Of a stretch of 64,000 nt of DNA, positions 10,690-23,800 are shown piece by piece. Every line of letters begins with the position of its first letter. Position 1 is the stretch's first letter. Source of the DNA: Madurella fahalii (taxonomy: Eukaryota; Ascomycota; Sordariomycetes; Sordariales); contig CM056874.1 in NCBI GenBank assembly GCA_029876055.1, positions 3,472,001 through 3,536,000 on the forward strand, in the 5' to 3' direction. The notes below the pieces were generated by a model that searched no databases, was not told the DNA's origin, and worked only from the letters and a program-made list of their open reading frames with translations. Both the position numbers and the translations under genes were made by a program.

Positions 10690-13064
10690 CGGTAATATTT
10701 AGCTGCTTTGGTGTACGCGCGGCAGCCTGCAAACCGGCGGGATTGGGATCCTGGGGCTGAGCTCGAGTTATTCATGCATTGAGGCAGTGACGTACCCAGG
10801 GAAGGATGCTCAAATCATTGAGGACTAGAAAATGCGTAAATGCCCAAGATCAATACCAAAGAAACGAAAAAGAAAGGTGCGCTTCACGGGGGGTGCCAAA
10901 GGAGCGAGATACCAAGCGATTGGAGAGTCTCTGGGTCAAAAAGCTCTGGAGGCGTGGGACAAGCCCCTTAACTTTTCCGGAACCGACAGGGGTTGGATTT
11001 GGGGGTTCGCTAATCGCATGCGATTCTCACAAAAGATAAGATTTGGATGGGCGGGGGAATGCTAAAATGCGTGGGGCTGTTGATCATACCTCGCAAGCTT
11101 GTTCTCAGCCAAAGATGGCTTCGGCCACGGGTTTTGGGTAGGTCCAAGGACGAAAGTCGATGCCAAGAGTGTCTGTAACCAGGGATGCTCTCAAGTGATT
11201 CCGTCGCTCCCTGCTAAATCCGGATCCTAGTCTGTTTCAAGAAGCTCAACTCGGGGTCCGAGAGTGTACAGCGACAGGACAGGTTTGGCCAGTCAGCACG
11301 GGCTTATTAGAGTCCCAACGACCCCCGCCGGCTGACAAGCATTGCGGCCCTGATTCTCCCGGAAAGCCTTATAGTGTGTAGACAACTACACAGTTGGGGC
11401 GGAAGATGGTAGCTGGTCAAAGAAAGATGCATGCGTTGGTTGTTCCGCTGTTTGGCGCACAGTTGCGGTGGGTCTGTCTTAGGGTCCGTCTTACGATGAC
11501 GTTAGACCCGGTGCAAGAACACACATGGTCCTTCTAACGGGCCTGCTCTGCGGCTATGACTGTGAAAGCCATATAACGCTTCGAAAGGACAGCTTTGTTG
11601 GAGATGGATGCCGAAGCATCGGGACTTTGGATAAATACCTTCCCTTCTCCATTGCCAACCCGTAGCCGAAGGATCCGGAGATCAGCGCGGATTGTGGAAA
11701 GTGATGTGCATTGTCAAAGTACGCGGTGTCACCTTGACTCGGCATGGTAAGTGCCGATTACACTACTAGTACGTGTAGAATTGGCCCTGCATATGTGCAT
11801 CTGTCAACCTACACCGACTTTCTCAAAGGGAAACTTCTCCAACAAAAGCTTTTGCAGCGGACTTTTTGAACTACGGGTATTTCCGCCAACTAGAGCGTGG
11901 TTTCGAGAATGCAGGAACTAAGGCCACATAGAATCGGCGATGCCCGGCCGCTTGGATGACACTCTCGGTTGCGCCTGTGGGCGATCCACGCCGTTCCCTT
12001 GGGTGGGGCTGCTAAAACATGAAACATGTGTCACCTGCAGCAAGCACTTGGCTGCCAAGCGCATGCCAAGCAAGTGTCCCGAAAGATCAATCACCGGGAA
12101 GTTCAAAGACCGATAATTTCCCATGTCCATCCAGTGCCATTGCGCAATCGCCATCCCCATGTCTGTTCCGCAGCGTTTCCACTCGCCCCAATTCAGCCTG
12201 CTGAACATGGCAATATCGAGATTGCTGATCAATGACACCCTGTGCCAGGAATAACACAGCCTCGTAAATACTGCCGTCCAGCAAACAACGCTTCGACGAG
12301 TTAGCGCAGCGGCCCGTGAGCCCTTGAACCTTACAAACTACCTAAACCGGGACTCGGATCTTGTCACGAAAAGTCTGATCAACCACGAAAACGGCTGTAC
12401 TCGTCTGTATTCCGCACGCCCTCGCACCATTGTGCGCAAAGTGAGGTACCGCCGATCTTGACCTGTCCTTTGAAACAGCACAGGCGGGTACCTGCCTTGC
12501 CACACCGGGTTGGGGGCTCCATCTGGCATAACACGGTCATATAAACAAGTATACGCCGCGTCGCACATGCCATCCGAGGTTTCGGGTTCGAGTAGGTTCA
12601 TTCGCATATCGAGGGACACTGCGGTCTCTCAGTCTTTGAAAGGAGCCAGATCTCGTTGAACCATTCTCACTTAGTTCGTCTACTGCCTGCTGGGCCATTG
12701 TGTCAGGCTGTTGAGCGCCGCAGCTGGTTTTTTGTCCAGCTGTCTTCGTTCGCGAGTTGCACTACTGAGTAGTGATCTGGTATTGAAATAGGAGACTGAG
12801 TACCTTAGTTTCCGGTTTATGCACGGCGCTCTCTTTCAACTAAACGGAACCGGGTAGGCTTCCGTAGCTACTTCTAACAGCCTTATTTCGAGCTCGAGGC
12901 TAGTTACCACCGGCTATCGAGAAATCCTTCCCTATAAGAACCGTATCTACTCCCTTATTTTTTTCATGGATGAGTAATGTATAGTAATGCCTCGGAGCAA
13001 TCAGAGTGCCCTGTAGTCGAATGAAATAGAGCGTCGTAGGGCCATGTCAATGCAGGGAATTGCG

Positions 13065-13165
13065 CTGGGAAAAAATTAAAAGAAATAAAAAATTTAAAAT
13101 ATTTAAAAAAAATAATATAAAAAAAATAAAAAGAGATTGTATATAAATATACGTATGTATATATT
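13065..13165. repeat. AT-rich island
   Basis: About 100 bases made almost wholly of A/T (runs of AAATAA, AATATAA, TATATA), sharply different from the surrounding DNA. It could be a degraded repeat, a RIP relic or a replication-origin-like unwinding element; the sequence alone does not say. Confidence 0.8.
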
Positions 13166-16100
13166 CATCAGACGTGATTGAGGAGCCTGGAATACCTGGT
13201 GCAAGTTTCCATCCGGGCCTTTCGGGGTACGGTTTCCTGTACAGATAAACAGCACAAGCACAAGCATACCTATAGAAGGGCATATCGCCGGAGGAAGAAT
13301 AATTATACATATTTATCATTCGATTATCATACATGGTGGTGCCTCTGAGAGCAATTCTGGAAAGCGCAGAGGTACAATGAGGTTGAAGAGATCACTGGCG
13401 CTTGTTAGGGTTGTCGCCATGGCGCATCTAAAAGTTCAGAACAGTGGTGTCAGTACCTTACCTTTCATCGTTTCTCTGCTCAATTGTAGACCGTTGTTGT
13501 ATTATCGAACGCAGTCTCCTCTCTGTCTTTCCGATCGAGAACGCTACACGCTACCAAATGCAGCTCCGGCAATCACAAGCTACCTCATCTAATTCACTCT
13601 GAATAAGGAGCTCATCGGAAGCAAAAGTGATCATGGTCCTCCAGCGCCATCCTGACAAGGAAGTCGTAATCTTTCGAGGAACATCCGCGCCGTTGCGGCT
13701 GTGAATAATTAGGTGTCACTATTCTGAACGGCGCCCGGTTTCAATTATGCAAAGAACAGTTCTTGCCGTCCCACTATCAATACGTCGGCCAGGGCATGAT
13801 TATTCACAGGTCATTTTATTACTATTTCACATAATCAGTAGACATTTGCTGGGTAGCGTGTCATTGGCAGAATTCTACATGTCTCCTCGAGCTGTATGAT
13901 GAGAGAAGAGGCGGGCTACTAGTAGGGGTCTCTGTGGCCGTGCCGGTTCCAGCTTCGAAAGATGTGCCTTGGGGATAAATAAGTGACCAAACAATCTCTA
14001 ATTACATAGATGGTAGGATTCGGTAGAAGTTGAGATGGTCACGTTGGTCTGTATTCTGTGAAGTTTGCTCTACCACACGTGAATATCTCCGACCGTTGGT
14101 ACCCAAATTGCTGTGCTTAGGCTCTATCCATCTGAAGAGTAGTGGTGAGGCCTAGAAGAGTACTTTACAATCCGTCGCCTATGCCTACAATCAAAGTTAA
14201 TTTTGCAGTCAGCATGAGTTGGCGTTCCACGCCAAGGTACCTGTGTTCACTCCATCTGTATTCACTTGCACACCGAGCAAGGCAATAATAACCTGAACAT
14301 CAGTCCTTTAACCATCACATATTACCGTCGAGGCGCCGAAGGACGCAGGTTTTGGCACAAACACGTCACTCAGACACGACATCCGGTATGTTCTGGATGC
14401 CTTCTTCAATACGGAAACGCCATTGGCCATCGTTACATCGCGACTGTTGCCTTGGTGCAAAGTGAGTGATTTTTGTGACTTATTCATTCTAGATGATGGT
14501 TGCCCAAATTTGCACAATGGGATTCAGCCTCGGGCACCTGGAGCCATCACCATCCGTTGGTGAAAACCTGATTATCGTCGACATACAAACCATAGCGAAT
14601 GGGGGGCACGCCAGATTGCACTTGTCCGCCCCGCATTACACACGATGTGCTGAAAATCAGACCCAAAAGATACCGACAAAGCGCGCATCGCGCGACAGTA
14701 TTTACCAAGGCAAGCAATGGCAAGTTCGTTTAGATTCCTCACTGATAGGCATCTAAGGTAATGAGGGTGAAATCACTCGCCAAGCGCGCCTATTAGGCAT
14801 CAAATCAGCCCTACAGGTTCCCCGCAGCATTGAACTGCACATAACCTGCCGAGCCTTGTGAGCAGTCCAGGCCGGCCGGTAGGTTTCAATGACGCGGTGC
14901 CCAAGTGGTTGCCTTCAGATTCCCGCCTTCTATCAGGCTACAAGGCAATATACAATTCTTCCTGCAGAAACTAGCGTCGTTAAACCAATCACATGCCAGT
15001 TCGTACAAGTCATGATGTATAGGTTAAAGCGGCGATGAGTGCCAAGACGACCGAACATCATGATTGCAAACAACCTGACGTGGTGGCCCACCCAGTAGGA
15101 GGCGTGCCGCGGGGGTTGACCGAAAGTATGTCAAGATTTGAGCCGCGTTTACCTGGCGAAGTCGCACGAGAAAGGCAGAAGTTGGGAACGTCGGCATAGT
15201 AAGGGAAAAAGGATGCATCGCGCGGATATTGGCATTAACCAGAACGATCTTGTAGACACGGAAGAAGGGAGATAAGGGTTATGGGAGAGGACTGTACACT
15301 GAATTAGAAGACAGGGCTGGGAGAGTTGCTAATTTCTCTCGGGGTTATTCGAACTATCCCAAAACTTACCTCAAGAACAACAGTGAGGCCAGCAACGGGC
15401 CAGATTCCGCAATAACTAAATTGGCTACCCTACCAACTGTTATGCTGTGATCCGCCCCCATGAAGCCCACCACTCTGTTCCACTGTCTATTCTGCTGTGA
15501 GACTTCCTAATAATCTCGGTTGCATCTGCGGTCCCCGCCGGCGTGGCGTAACGTTAACTATCTCCTCGACGCCAGTAAGAACCGATGAGTGACTAAAGGG
15601 ATCCGCGCCAAGACGGCGTCCCGCATCCCCGGGTTCGTGGCCGGGGCCTCATCCGTTCCCAGGTGTGGCATGTCCGCACAGGCCAAAGACATTTTTTCCG
15701 GGACCTCCCGCCGCCACGGAACAAAATACGAAGTCGGAACCCTTTGTCGTAATCATGCGTAAGAACCGGCATTGACCGGCTCTCCTCCTAATTGCCATTG
15801 CAGAGCCATAGCGCCTGGAAGAACAAAAGAAGAGAAGAAAGAAAGGCCTACGCTGCGTCAGGCATCAAGCTCGCCCCGGAGGAAGCCTTACGATAGTTCG
15901 TCCTGGAACCCTGATTGCCTCGTTATGCACCAGAGTCTCATTTTGCAAGCAGAAAGCCTAACTAGAACAACTCAGAAACAAACCCATACCATACCGTTCC
16001 GGGGGCCCACAAATTGGAGATAAGGCAGCCACCCGAGAATGGCGAGACAGCCATCCGAGAATGGCGCGGCAGCCGCCAGCTGTGGAACCGGCCTCTATTG

Positions 16101-16905
16101 TTTCATTTTCTTAGTCATCCCGAGCACGAGGGGAGACGAATTAGATGTCGAGTGGCGTTGCTGTGGCTACGGCGGTTGTCCTCCGGAGCCCCTGAACTCT
16201 TGATGATGGGATGGCAGGGAGGCTTCCCGCATTGATAACCCATATTGGGCACAAACTTGCCGTGCTACGGCTATGGCGGGTTGCGGGACTGCGAGCTTGG
16301 GTGCCATGTGAGTTGTACGCGTATCCGCAATCATGTCGTGCCGACACTGGCGCCCTTGCCCTAGCTCGGAATCCCGAGATGGGATGGATACCTTGGCACC
16401 CGTGGCGAAAGCCCTATACACACATGCCCGTTGCATCTTCCGCGTGTCGTGCGCATCCGGCGGTTAGCCTTTGGCGCCGCACCAGCTTAGGCCCATGATT
16501 TACTGTTCCTGGAAAGGGTTATGTAACAACTTCCACTTATAGGCCTCGCACACTGAGCGATGGTGAGGTGGAACACAGAGAGCCTGATAGCATTCCGAAG
16601 GAGCCCGCAAATATAAGACCCATGAAGCGGACGGGCATTTCCTGCTTCGTCCAAGCGCGGCATGCTGTATGTTTGAGGTGTCGCATCCGAATAGCACAAA
16701 GTCATTGCTCTGAAACGCTGTGTCAGGGGCACGATCAATGCTATACAGCCATGGCGATGTCGACCAAAGAGCCCATATCATTCAAGGGAAGTTTTTGGAA
16801 ACTCAGACCAGACCGCAACAATACGTGCGCCTAACATGCACTGCGCAGTTCCGAGTTAAAGGCCTTTGCGGCAGACAGTCAGGTTCCGTCTCTTCACCGC
16901 AACCC

Positions 16906-16958
16906 CTCCCCCCCCTTTTCAAAAAAAGAAAAAAAGAAAGAAAAAAAAGAAAGAAAAC
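16906..16958. repeat. Pyrimidine tract abutting an A-rich (AAAG)n tract
   Basis: A CCCCTCCCCCCCC/TTTTC stretch turns directly into A-rich AAAAAAAG/GAAAG repeats up to 16958. Simple-sequence DNA, no gene. Confidence 0.8.
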
Positions 16959-17349
16959 CAAACAAGCAACAATACCTATCCAATTTTGACAAATAGGTCA
17001 CAAGGTTTACAATCTTTGGTACATAACTTCTCAGCGCATTGGCCTTCGTCGAAACAAAACGCAGCAGATCCAGTAAGCAAAAGGAACAACAAGACAGCCC
17101 GGGCGATTTTGCGTGGCGATTCTGATAAGCACAAGGTAAGAACCAATAGAAGTCAACCCCTTGAACACGACAAGAACTTTAGGCTTATAAAGTGGCCAAG
17201 TGGCCGGACCTACCAGTTGGCCAGGTCAAATGAGTGAGTGGCAATGGAATGGGCGTCAAAACTTAAAAGAACCGGACCGCGAGTACTTATTTTGTTGCTT
17301 GGTCTTCCTTCTCCCGCACCAAGTCAATGGACGAACGCCCATACCTTGG

Positions 17350-18288
17350 TTACCCATCAATGTCGTTGCACATATCCCAATCGTCGTCGCCGTTGCCGTC
17401 GCCTCCGCCATCTAGATTGTTTGGGTCACCTTGGTCATGTCGGTCGTAAAGATCCGTATCACGGACGGACCTGGGGTACTCGGCCGGACTTTGAAAGCAT
17501 CCGCTGGACAGCGCATTCTGTGCTAGGGATTCGAGCCGCCGACTGACGGTACCGACGAGGTGATGAAGGCCGAGGTGATGAGGGCCGGGGTGGTGGGCCG
17601 CCGGATTCCACCCAAAAGGCATAGCATCCTGAGCGATCGTGATGCCTCCTTCGTCGGGTCCTCTGGGAGAGGTACGTTTATGCTTCCTGCTCTGACGCTT
17701 TTTCTTCTTTCTATGTGTCATTCTCCAATCTCCCTCTCCCCCTTCGGTCGTTTTGGCTGTTTTGTTGGTTTCCACCCCTGTGTCTATTACCAAGTGGTTG
17801 GGCCTTGGGACAAGTGTCAGCTGTGTCTGCCCTTCGTTGGTTTGAGGTGGTGATGATACTTACGAAGAAAGGGGCGGGGGGGACCCGGGAGAGACGTGCA
17901 TCGAACCCGCCAGGTCCTCGCCCGCACCATAGCCACCATCGTCATTGGCGTCTAATTCGGCTGCCCCATAGTGTCCATCATGGGGTCCGGCAGATGTGTA
18001 GGTGCGTTGGCCCAGACCAAGGTGGCAAGTGCCAGGTCCTAGGTGCGGATAAGGATCAAGTGGATAATGGGAAGAGTGCGACGGAGAGGGCAGAGAGTAT
18101 GGAGAGTACGGAGAGCGATCTGGGTCGATGCCCATCGAAGTCTGTGATTGAATCGCGCTGGCATACGGTGCTCGACGGGTCGATGCGTTGGTTGGGTGAT
18201 CAGATCTAGTACCGCTTGTTGCATTGGGCAGCCGACGCTCAGGCAGTGAGGTGCGGTAGGAGCGAGACCGATGTCTCCTGTCCGACAT
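17350..18288 (-). CDS. Hypothetical two-exon low-complexity protein (about 261 aa)
   Basis: Not recognised. Proposed exons are 18288-17864 and 17710-17350, joined over a 153-nt intron with a perfect GTAAGT donor and a CATAG acceptor (17863-17711); the phases match and the joined frame stays open. Exon 1 starts MSDRRHRSRSYRTSLPE and is rich in Ser, Pro, Tyr, His and Arg, with Tyr-Ser-Pro-like spacing in the middle and a Gly/Asp-rich end. Exon 2 opens with a basic patch (KKKKRQSRKHKR, nuclear-localisation-like), has a His-rich stretch (HHPGPHHLGLHH), and ends in an acidic Asp/Gly tail (GDGNGDDDWD). There is no signal peptide or membrane segment. It is the best candidate gene in a 19-kb gene-poor tract. 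The acceptor could lie elsewhere, and the whole call rests on composition and splice sites, not homology. Confidence 0.45.
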
Positions 18289-19683
18289 GTTTCATTAACG
18301 GTCAATTTCGTTCCAGGCCGGAGGGGCTAGCTCGTCGCAGTGGTGGTGGAGATGGCTCGTCAAGAATGGGAGGATGATGGTGGAGGATGAAAGAGGTTTC
18401 GCGCCGTCGATTCGAGCTTTTGAGAGGGGAAGTAGCCCACAGCAGCATATTCCAGAGACGGAAAAGGAGCGGTGAAAAGTGCCATAGCCTACCGTCAAGG
18501 GGGTTTCCGGAACCCAAAGCGCGCAAGGCAACCAAGTCGTCAGAAGCTTCATTTACATGCGAACGGACGCGATTGGACTCGCCGTCTAGCACCCAGGGCA
18601 TGCGCCACCGCTCCCGAACAGGCGTGCCATGTGTCTGCCAACCTGTGGTCCGACTGAGTTGCTTCGCTGGGGAGATATTTCATGCCGTGATCGAGGTCCG
18701 ACTCTGAAACGATTCGATCCTGGAATGCTCGGCTGCTCAACAAGGATAGATTCGGCGGGAGGGATGCGACCCATTCTGGGTTGGCCGTTTGGTTCGCGAA
18801 GGCAACGGAAGCTGGGGAGTGGGTGGATGGATTGGTCTGGTTATTGGCGGAGAAGACGAGGGCCAGGGTTTTGGGAGCATAGGGCATGACCGCTAGTTCG
18901 TCGAAACCCGAGAGGAAAGGAAGGGAGGCAGTAGGCGTAGGGAGGATGGGAAAAGGCTATTAAATGACAGTAATCCTGAACCCATTTTGGACTCCAGGCC
19001 GCCGATTACAAGCGTACTGGCCCGACTTATCCACAACGGCCGAGATGTATGTTGTGCCGCTGGCTTGCCCAGGAGCATCTGGGTGTAACCGCCCACTATG
19101 TGATCTGGGGTGGTTTCACGCCCTATTAGGAGCTGATGGAGGAGCTGCCACGCAAGCGCTTTGGGTCCAGCCTTCCGTTTCTGGAACAATGTGCAGACGA
19201 ACTAACTGAGGGCTGCGAAATCTGAACAGTCTGCTTTTGCGGCCCAATCGTTGTGGCTCCACGGCTACCTTCATCTCGGCCGCGCTTGCATCTGTCTTGC
19301 CTAGCAGTGCACGGGTAGAAAGAAATAATTTCAGGACTGCAGCAGCACTGAGGGGACATCAGCGGGACCGTCAAGAGACGGGACGGGAGGTGGATAGAAC
19401 AGGTGCCAGAAATGAAACTGATTGTACAGGACGGCATGATCGGGGCGTGCAGACAATGGATATCACTGCAAGGAAGCACGGCACTGATATTGGGGTGAGG
19501 AACGCACCCGCCTTCATCAAAGCCGGTGGCCTTGAGGGAAGCTCACAAAAGAGAGGGAAGCTCAAAAAAGAGTCACTAGGGATCCAGAGGCCGGCACGAG
19601 GTGGCCCGGGAGTCGGAGGAGGGTAACATTTGTGACCCCGTGGCGCGCAGCGAAGCAGGTCAGAGAGAATCGGGTACTCCGCA

Positions 19684-19800
19684 CACCCGCACCCACACCC
19701 ATACCACACACATCATCCACACCCACACCCACACCCACACCCACACCCACACCCTTACCCATACCCTCACCAACACCCACACCCTCGCCCTTACCCACTC
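19684..19800. repeat. Hexanucleotide satellite (CCCACA)n with degenerate flanks
   Basis: A CCCACA array is essentially perfect from about 19717 to 19753. Imperfect units flank it on both sides (CCCATA, CCCTTA, CCCTCA). Purely C-rich on the plus strand, G-rich on the minus strand. Confidence 0.9.
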
Positions 19801-20836
19801 ACACGCACCAGGCTTTCCCCGACCTGTTCGCATTTCTGTATGCTGCAAGGTGGTGTTATGCATGGCCATATGTCTCCTTGCTTTGCTCTGAATCGATCGG
19901 CTCTTCTGGAGGCTGCGACGGATTAGAATTCTCTTGACGCACGCATAAGTTTGGTCCCCTCATATGATGACTTCCGGACGTGCTGATAGCTGAATGCAGA
20001 CCGGTTTCTCTCTTCTTCACTAGAACAGAGAGCAATATTGGCAAATCCCTTCTTGCATGAACCGCGCTTGCCGCCGCGGGGAAGGAGAGGAGAGAACGCC
20101 TCCTGCATGCTGGTCCAACCGCCCCGGCCTTAGCGTCAACAGCCATTTCCCCGATGCTGTGTGGCTCTCGGGCCGTCCGATCACTGCCGAACGTCCTTGA
20201 CAGAAGAAGACCCTAGAGAAGAGTAGGCAATTGATACTGGTAGGCCAAGGAGCGTTTAGCACGACATGAGATGTCAATTGTACGTGCTGTTGGGGCCGAT
20301 CTTCTCCGACGGTCATCATGGGTTGTTTGCCGCACACGCGACCTGGTGCTTGCAAACCGGGGTAGCGAAGCGCCCGGGCGCCACGCCACGCCCCCAGTAA
20401 ATGTTTTAGCTCTTGCCGATCCCGTTTCCATCATCTGAGCAGGCTTGCTGATTCTTTGGTCATGTTACACAAACCGTTTCTTTGGACAAGGGTGTTGTCA
20501 ACAAGGAGATAGGGCACTGGCAATAGCAGAGCCGCATGGAGCCTTGCGCCTATAAAATACCATTGTCTATCCTCACCTGGATCGTGTGTTACTCGGATAA
20601 GCTACAAATAGCCCCCGGACGTAAATCTTGACTTGCAATACTCGTATTGCCATTCTGTTTCGTATCTTGAGCGGCACCCACCATTTGCATCCATATGTTG
20701 ATGGTTTGTTGTGAGTTGTGGCACGCAATACCAGCAGTGGCAAGTTTACTCTTTGAGACAATTATCGAGCATATCGTTTGATCTATATGGCTGATGTTTC
20801 TACTCAGAGACAACTATGCTAAATCGTTTCCGCTTC

Positions 20837-20864
20837 TTTTTTTTTTTTTTTTTTTTTTTTTTTT
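20837..20864. repeat. T28 homopolymer followed by a G-rich stretch
   Basis: Twenty-eight consecutive T, followed directly by GGAGTTGGGGG and further purine-rich sequence. On the minus strand this is a poly(A) run, compatible with the 3' tail of an old retroelement insertion, but no element body is recognisable. Confidence 0.85.
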
Positions 20865-23800
20865 GGAGTTGGGGGTTTAGGGGGAGGAGGGAAAAGGGAT
20901 ATTTTCGTCCCCCGGTATCTCCACGTTTCGCCTCTCCCACAGCACTTCCGAATCCTTCATCAGTTTTGCTCTTTAAGATTCTTATGATGGCAGAAGTTAA
21001 TTCCGTTCTTCATGATGCCTTTATTCAAGTGAATACAAGGTGTATCTAGCGTCGCTAGAAGAAGTTGCTCCAGTGTGAGACAATACTGCCAGGAGCCAGT
21101 GCTTCCGTCAAAATCATTGATGCCGCAAATGTAGGCATCTATACTGCACATTCAAGGATGTTACGGGTCTCTGGTTCATTTGAGTACGGGGAGTCATGAA
21201 CAGCCCGTCGAACTTGTGGGAAGCAGCCTGCATTTCTTGCATCTGCGGACAAAGCGGAGAAGGGCACGACAGCCTCGCAGGAAACTGGAGTTGAATTAAG
21301 CTTGCCTCAGCGCTTGGAGCCTACTGGGGAAGACCAGATCCCGGGCCGAACCGTTGTCGGGTGGGGTGCTGCGACCCCCAGTAACGTTGTTGGGGGGGGA
21401 TTGTCACTGTGACATGTTTCTCGTCACTCGGCGGATGATTGGAAAGCTGGACATGGGCCCTCAGTCCAAGTTTGGTGGGTGGATGATTCACCGAGCTGAC
21501 AAGCGTCAAGCACCCCGGGGGTGTCCAAGGGCCAGATCTTCCTTCAACCGCTCTGGTGACAATGCCATGCCCAGTCGCGTCCGTGCGCCGAAATAGGAGG
21601 CAAGGATGCCCATGAGCTCCAAGCCACGACGATTGGACAGGGTGTTCCTGGAGGAGAGATGGAATGCCGTGCCGTGAAGTGGAAGGCAAAACCCCATCGG
21701 CCGTCGCTGGCTGAGAATGGATCGGGGACCGGCCTCTGTGGCTTCAAGATCTGCCTTTGGGCGCAAAGCTCACGTGATGCTAACATTGTGCTTTTGAGTA
21801 CAATGGGAAAGGCCCTTGAATGGGAAAACCCGTATTGATGCGGCTGTCTGACCGGCCTCATATCCAGAGCACCCAAGCGCAGCTAACCACTCACCGCTCA
21901 TCACGAAGACGGGACTCCGACTGGTGTAGGATTTCTGCGGCCGAGCTCGCCCCATCAGAACATACTCTTTTGGAGCCGAGCGTTACAGCCTAGCGGGTAT
22001 CCTTGTCAATACCTTTGGGGTTTGGTGCAAGAGCTGCGATCAGCTCCACCAGTCCATGAAGAGTTCCCGTGTACGCTACACACACAACACTCTCACCCAG
22101 CGGCAAGCAGGCTCGACCCGATTGGCAGTAGCTGATGGTCAGGCGCCGATCGGGTTTCGAGCAACGCGGGGCGGCAATTCCGACCGAAGGGAAATGCGGC
22201 AGTGGAAAAAGACTCGTGGTGGGATGCGACACGTGTGACGTACAGTACCGTACAGTACCTAAGGCAGTGAAGGGGGCTGCCTCCCGGTTTCCCCTGAACT
22301 CAGAACAACTCGGGTGCCCCACTCTCACCACGCTTTTTGTCCTCGCATGACGAGACTGAATCTCTGCCAGATCAATCGCAACTTTGATTTCCGCCTGATC
22401 GCCCCCACCAAGTGCTGTGGAATGTCATCCATAGCAGATGGCGGAGAGTTCTTCTAGTGTGGGCACGACATCCTAGTGGGCATACGTTCCTACTGCTTTC
22501 CAGGCTGACATACTTAACCTCGGCCGGTAGCCTCGCGATTCCCGCCGTACTATCCTCGACCGGATCGCAGATTTCGACAAAAACGAAATTCACCGCTGAG
22601 CCAACAACCTCTGTGCTGCAATGTTGCAGCTTAAGATCGCGCGCAGTCCGCCATCGACCCACATCGCTCAAGTGGTTTTCGCCCGCTGCCACCGAACCTC
22701 CCCCGTCTAGGCATTCTTTTAGCTCATCCAGAGCGCCGCTTGCGCCATGGAATTGAGAACGGATATCAGATGTTGACGTCTTGAGCCTAAGGGCTCCCTC
22801 GTTTCCCCGGTGCGGTGATGGGAGCGATCACGGGACCTTACACGTCCCTTGCTTGTATTCGCCCGCCCTGGATGAACCTCTCCCGGAATCTACCAGGCAG
22901 CAGCTGTCTCAAAGCAACCCGGGGCGATCAGGAACCAGGTGGGCGCTCTAATTCCTTGCTGCGGTCCGCAGCTAACGACGGCAGGCACGGAAATTTGGCA
23001 CAGTTCGAATGGATCTTTTACACGGAGTCTTCAGTCATATTTCGACGTCACGCAACGGCGATTTCCGTTTTCAACTCCTCAGCGCAGTTTGTCTCATGCG
23101 GAACTCCGGACACGCAACCATTAATGAACACAAGGCCCGCGGGCTCTGGAACCTGTGCGCTGCCCGATGTTGTTGATGTGTAAGCGCGGATCAGGGCTCC
23201 ATAACTCGTCCTCGGTGCCGGCGTTCTGATGGTGCCGATTCGACACCCTTCTGCCGAGTCTACGAGGCACGGCAGATCAAACCAGACTTGCAATGAAACG
23301 AATGGCTCAGGATTTCTAGAGCCCGCGTCGCCCATGGCGGACCCCAATGGTCTTCCGGACCAGAGTTCGTTCACCTATGAGATGGGTCACACATCGGTCT
23401 GCGGACTGGGGGATCATGGACGCTGTTCATTCTCGACTATTAACGCTTCATTAATCCCAGTGATGGATCTTGTTCACTAACTCTTCACCCAATATCCATT
23501 GAATATTGCGATAGGAAAACGATGCCAACCCCAATCTGACAAGCAGACGTTGGGGAGGTTTGCCACGACTTGGTATGGAAATCCACCCACATCCTGGAAG
23601 GCCCGACATCCTACGCCAAAAAGCCGGCCCCCACCAGATTTTCCGTCCCGACGTCACTACTGGGCCTGGCTTGGCTTTTCAGTCCCACGGCTTTGACCAA
23701 AGGACTCACTCATGACAGCCATTCCTCGAGTCTCTAGTGGTCCCCCAATCCGGGTGACTGGTTGGATCCTTTCTTGCCTGAAGCATATGCCATGCACTAG

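Larger units (their letters stand above)
10690..17349. other. Gene-poor tract, no supported gene
   Basis: About 6.7 kb in which open frames are all short (mostly under 110 codons), lack recognisable motifs and show no coherent splicing. Its first few hundred bases should hold the GT32 promoter. It contains an AT-rich island (13065-13165) and a pyrimidine-to-purine junction with an A/AAAG tract (16906-16958). The composition is mixed, not the extreme AT of recent RIP. I see no intact transposon, LTR pair or RNA gene. Confidence 0.6.
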
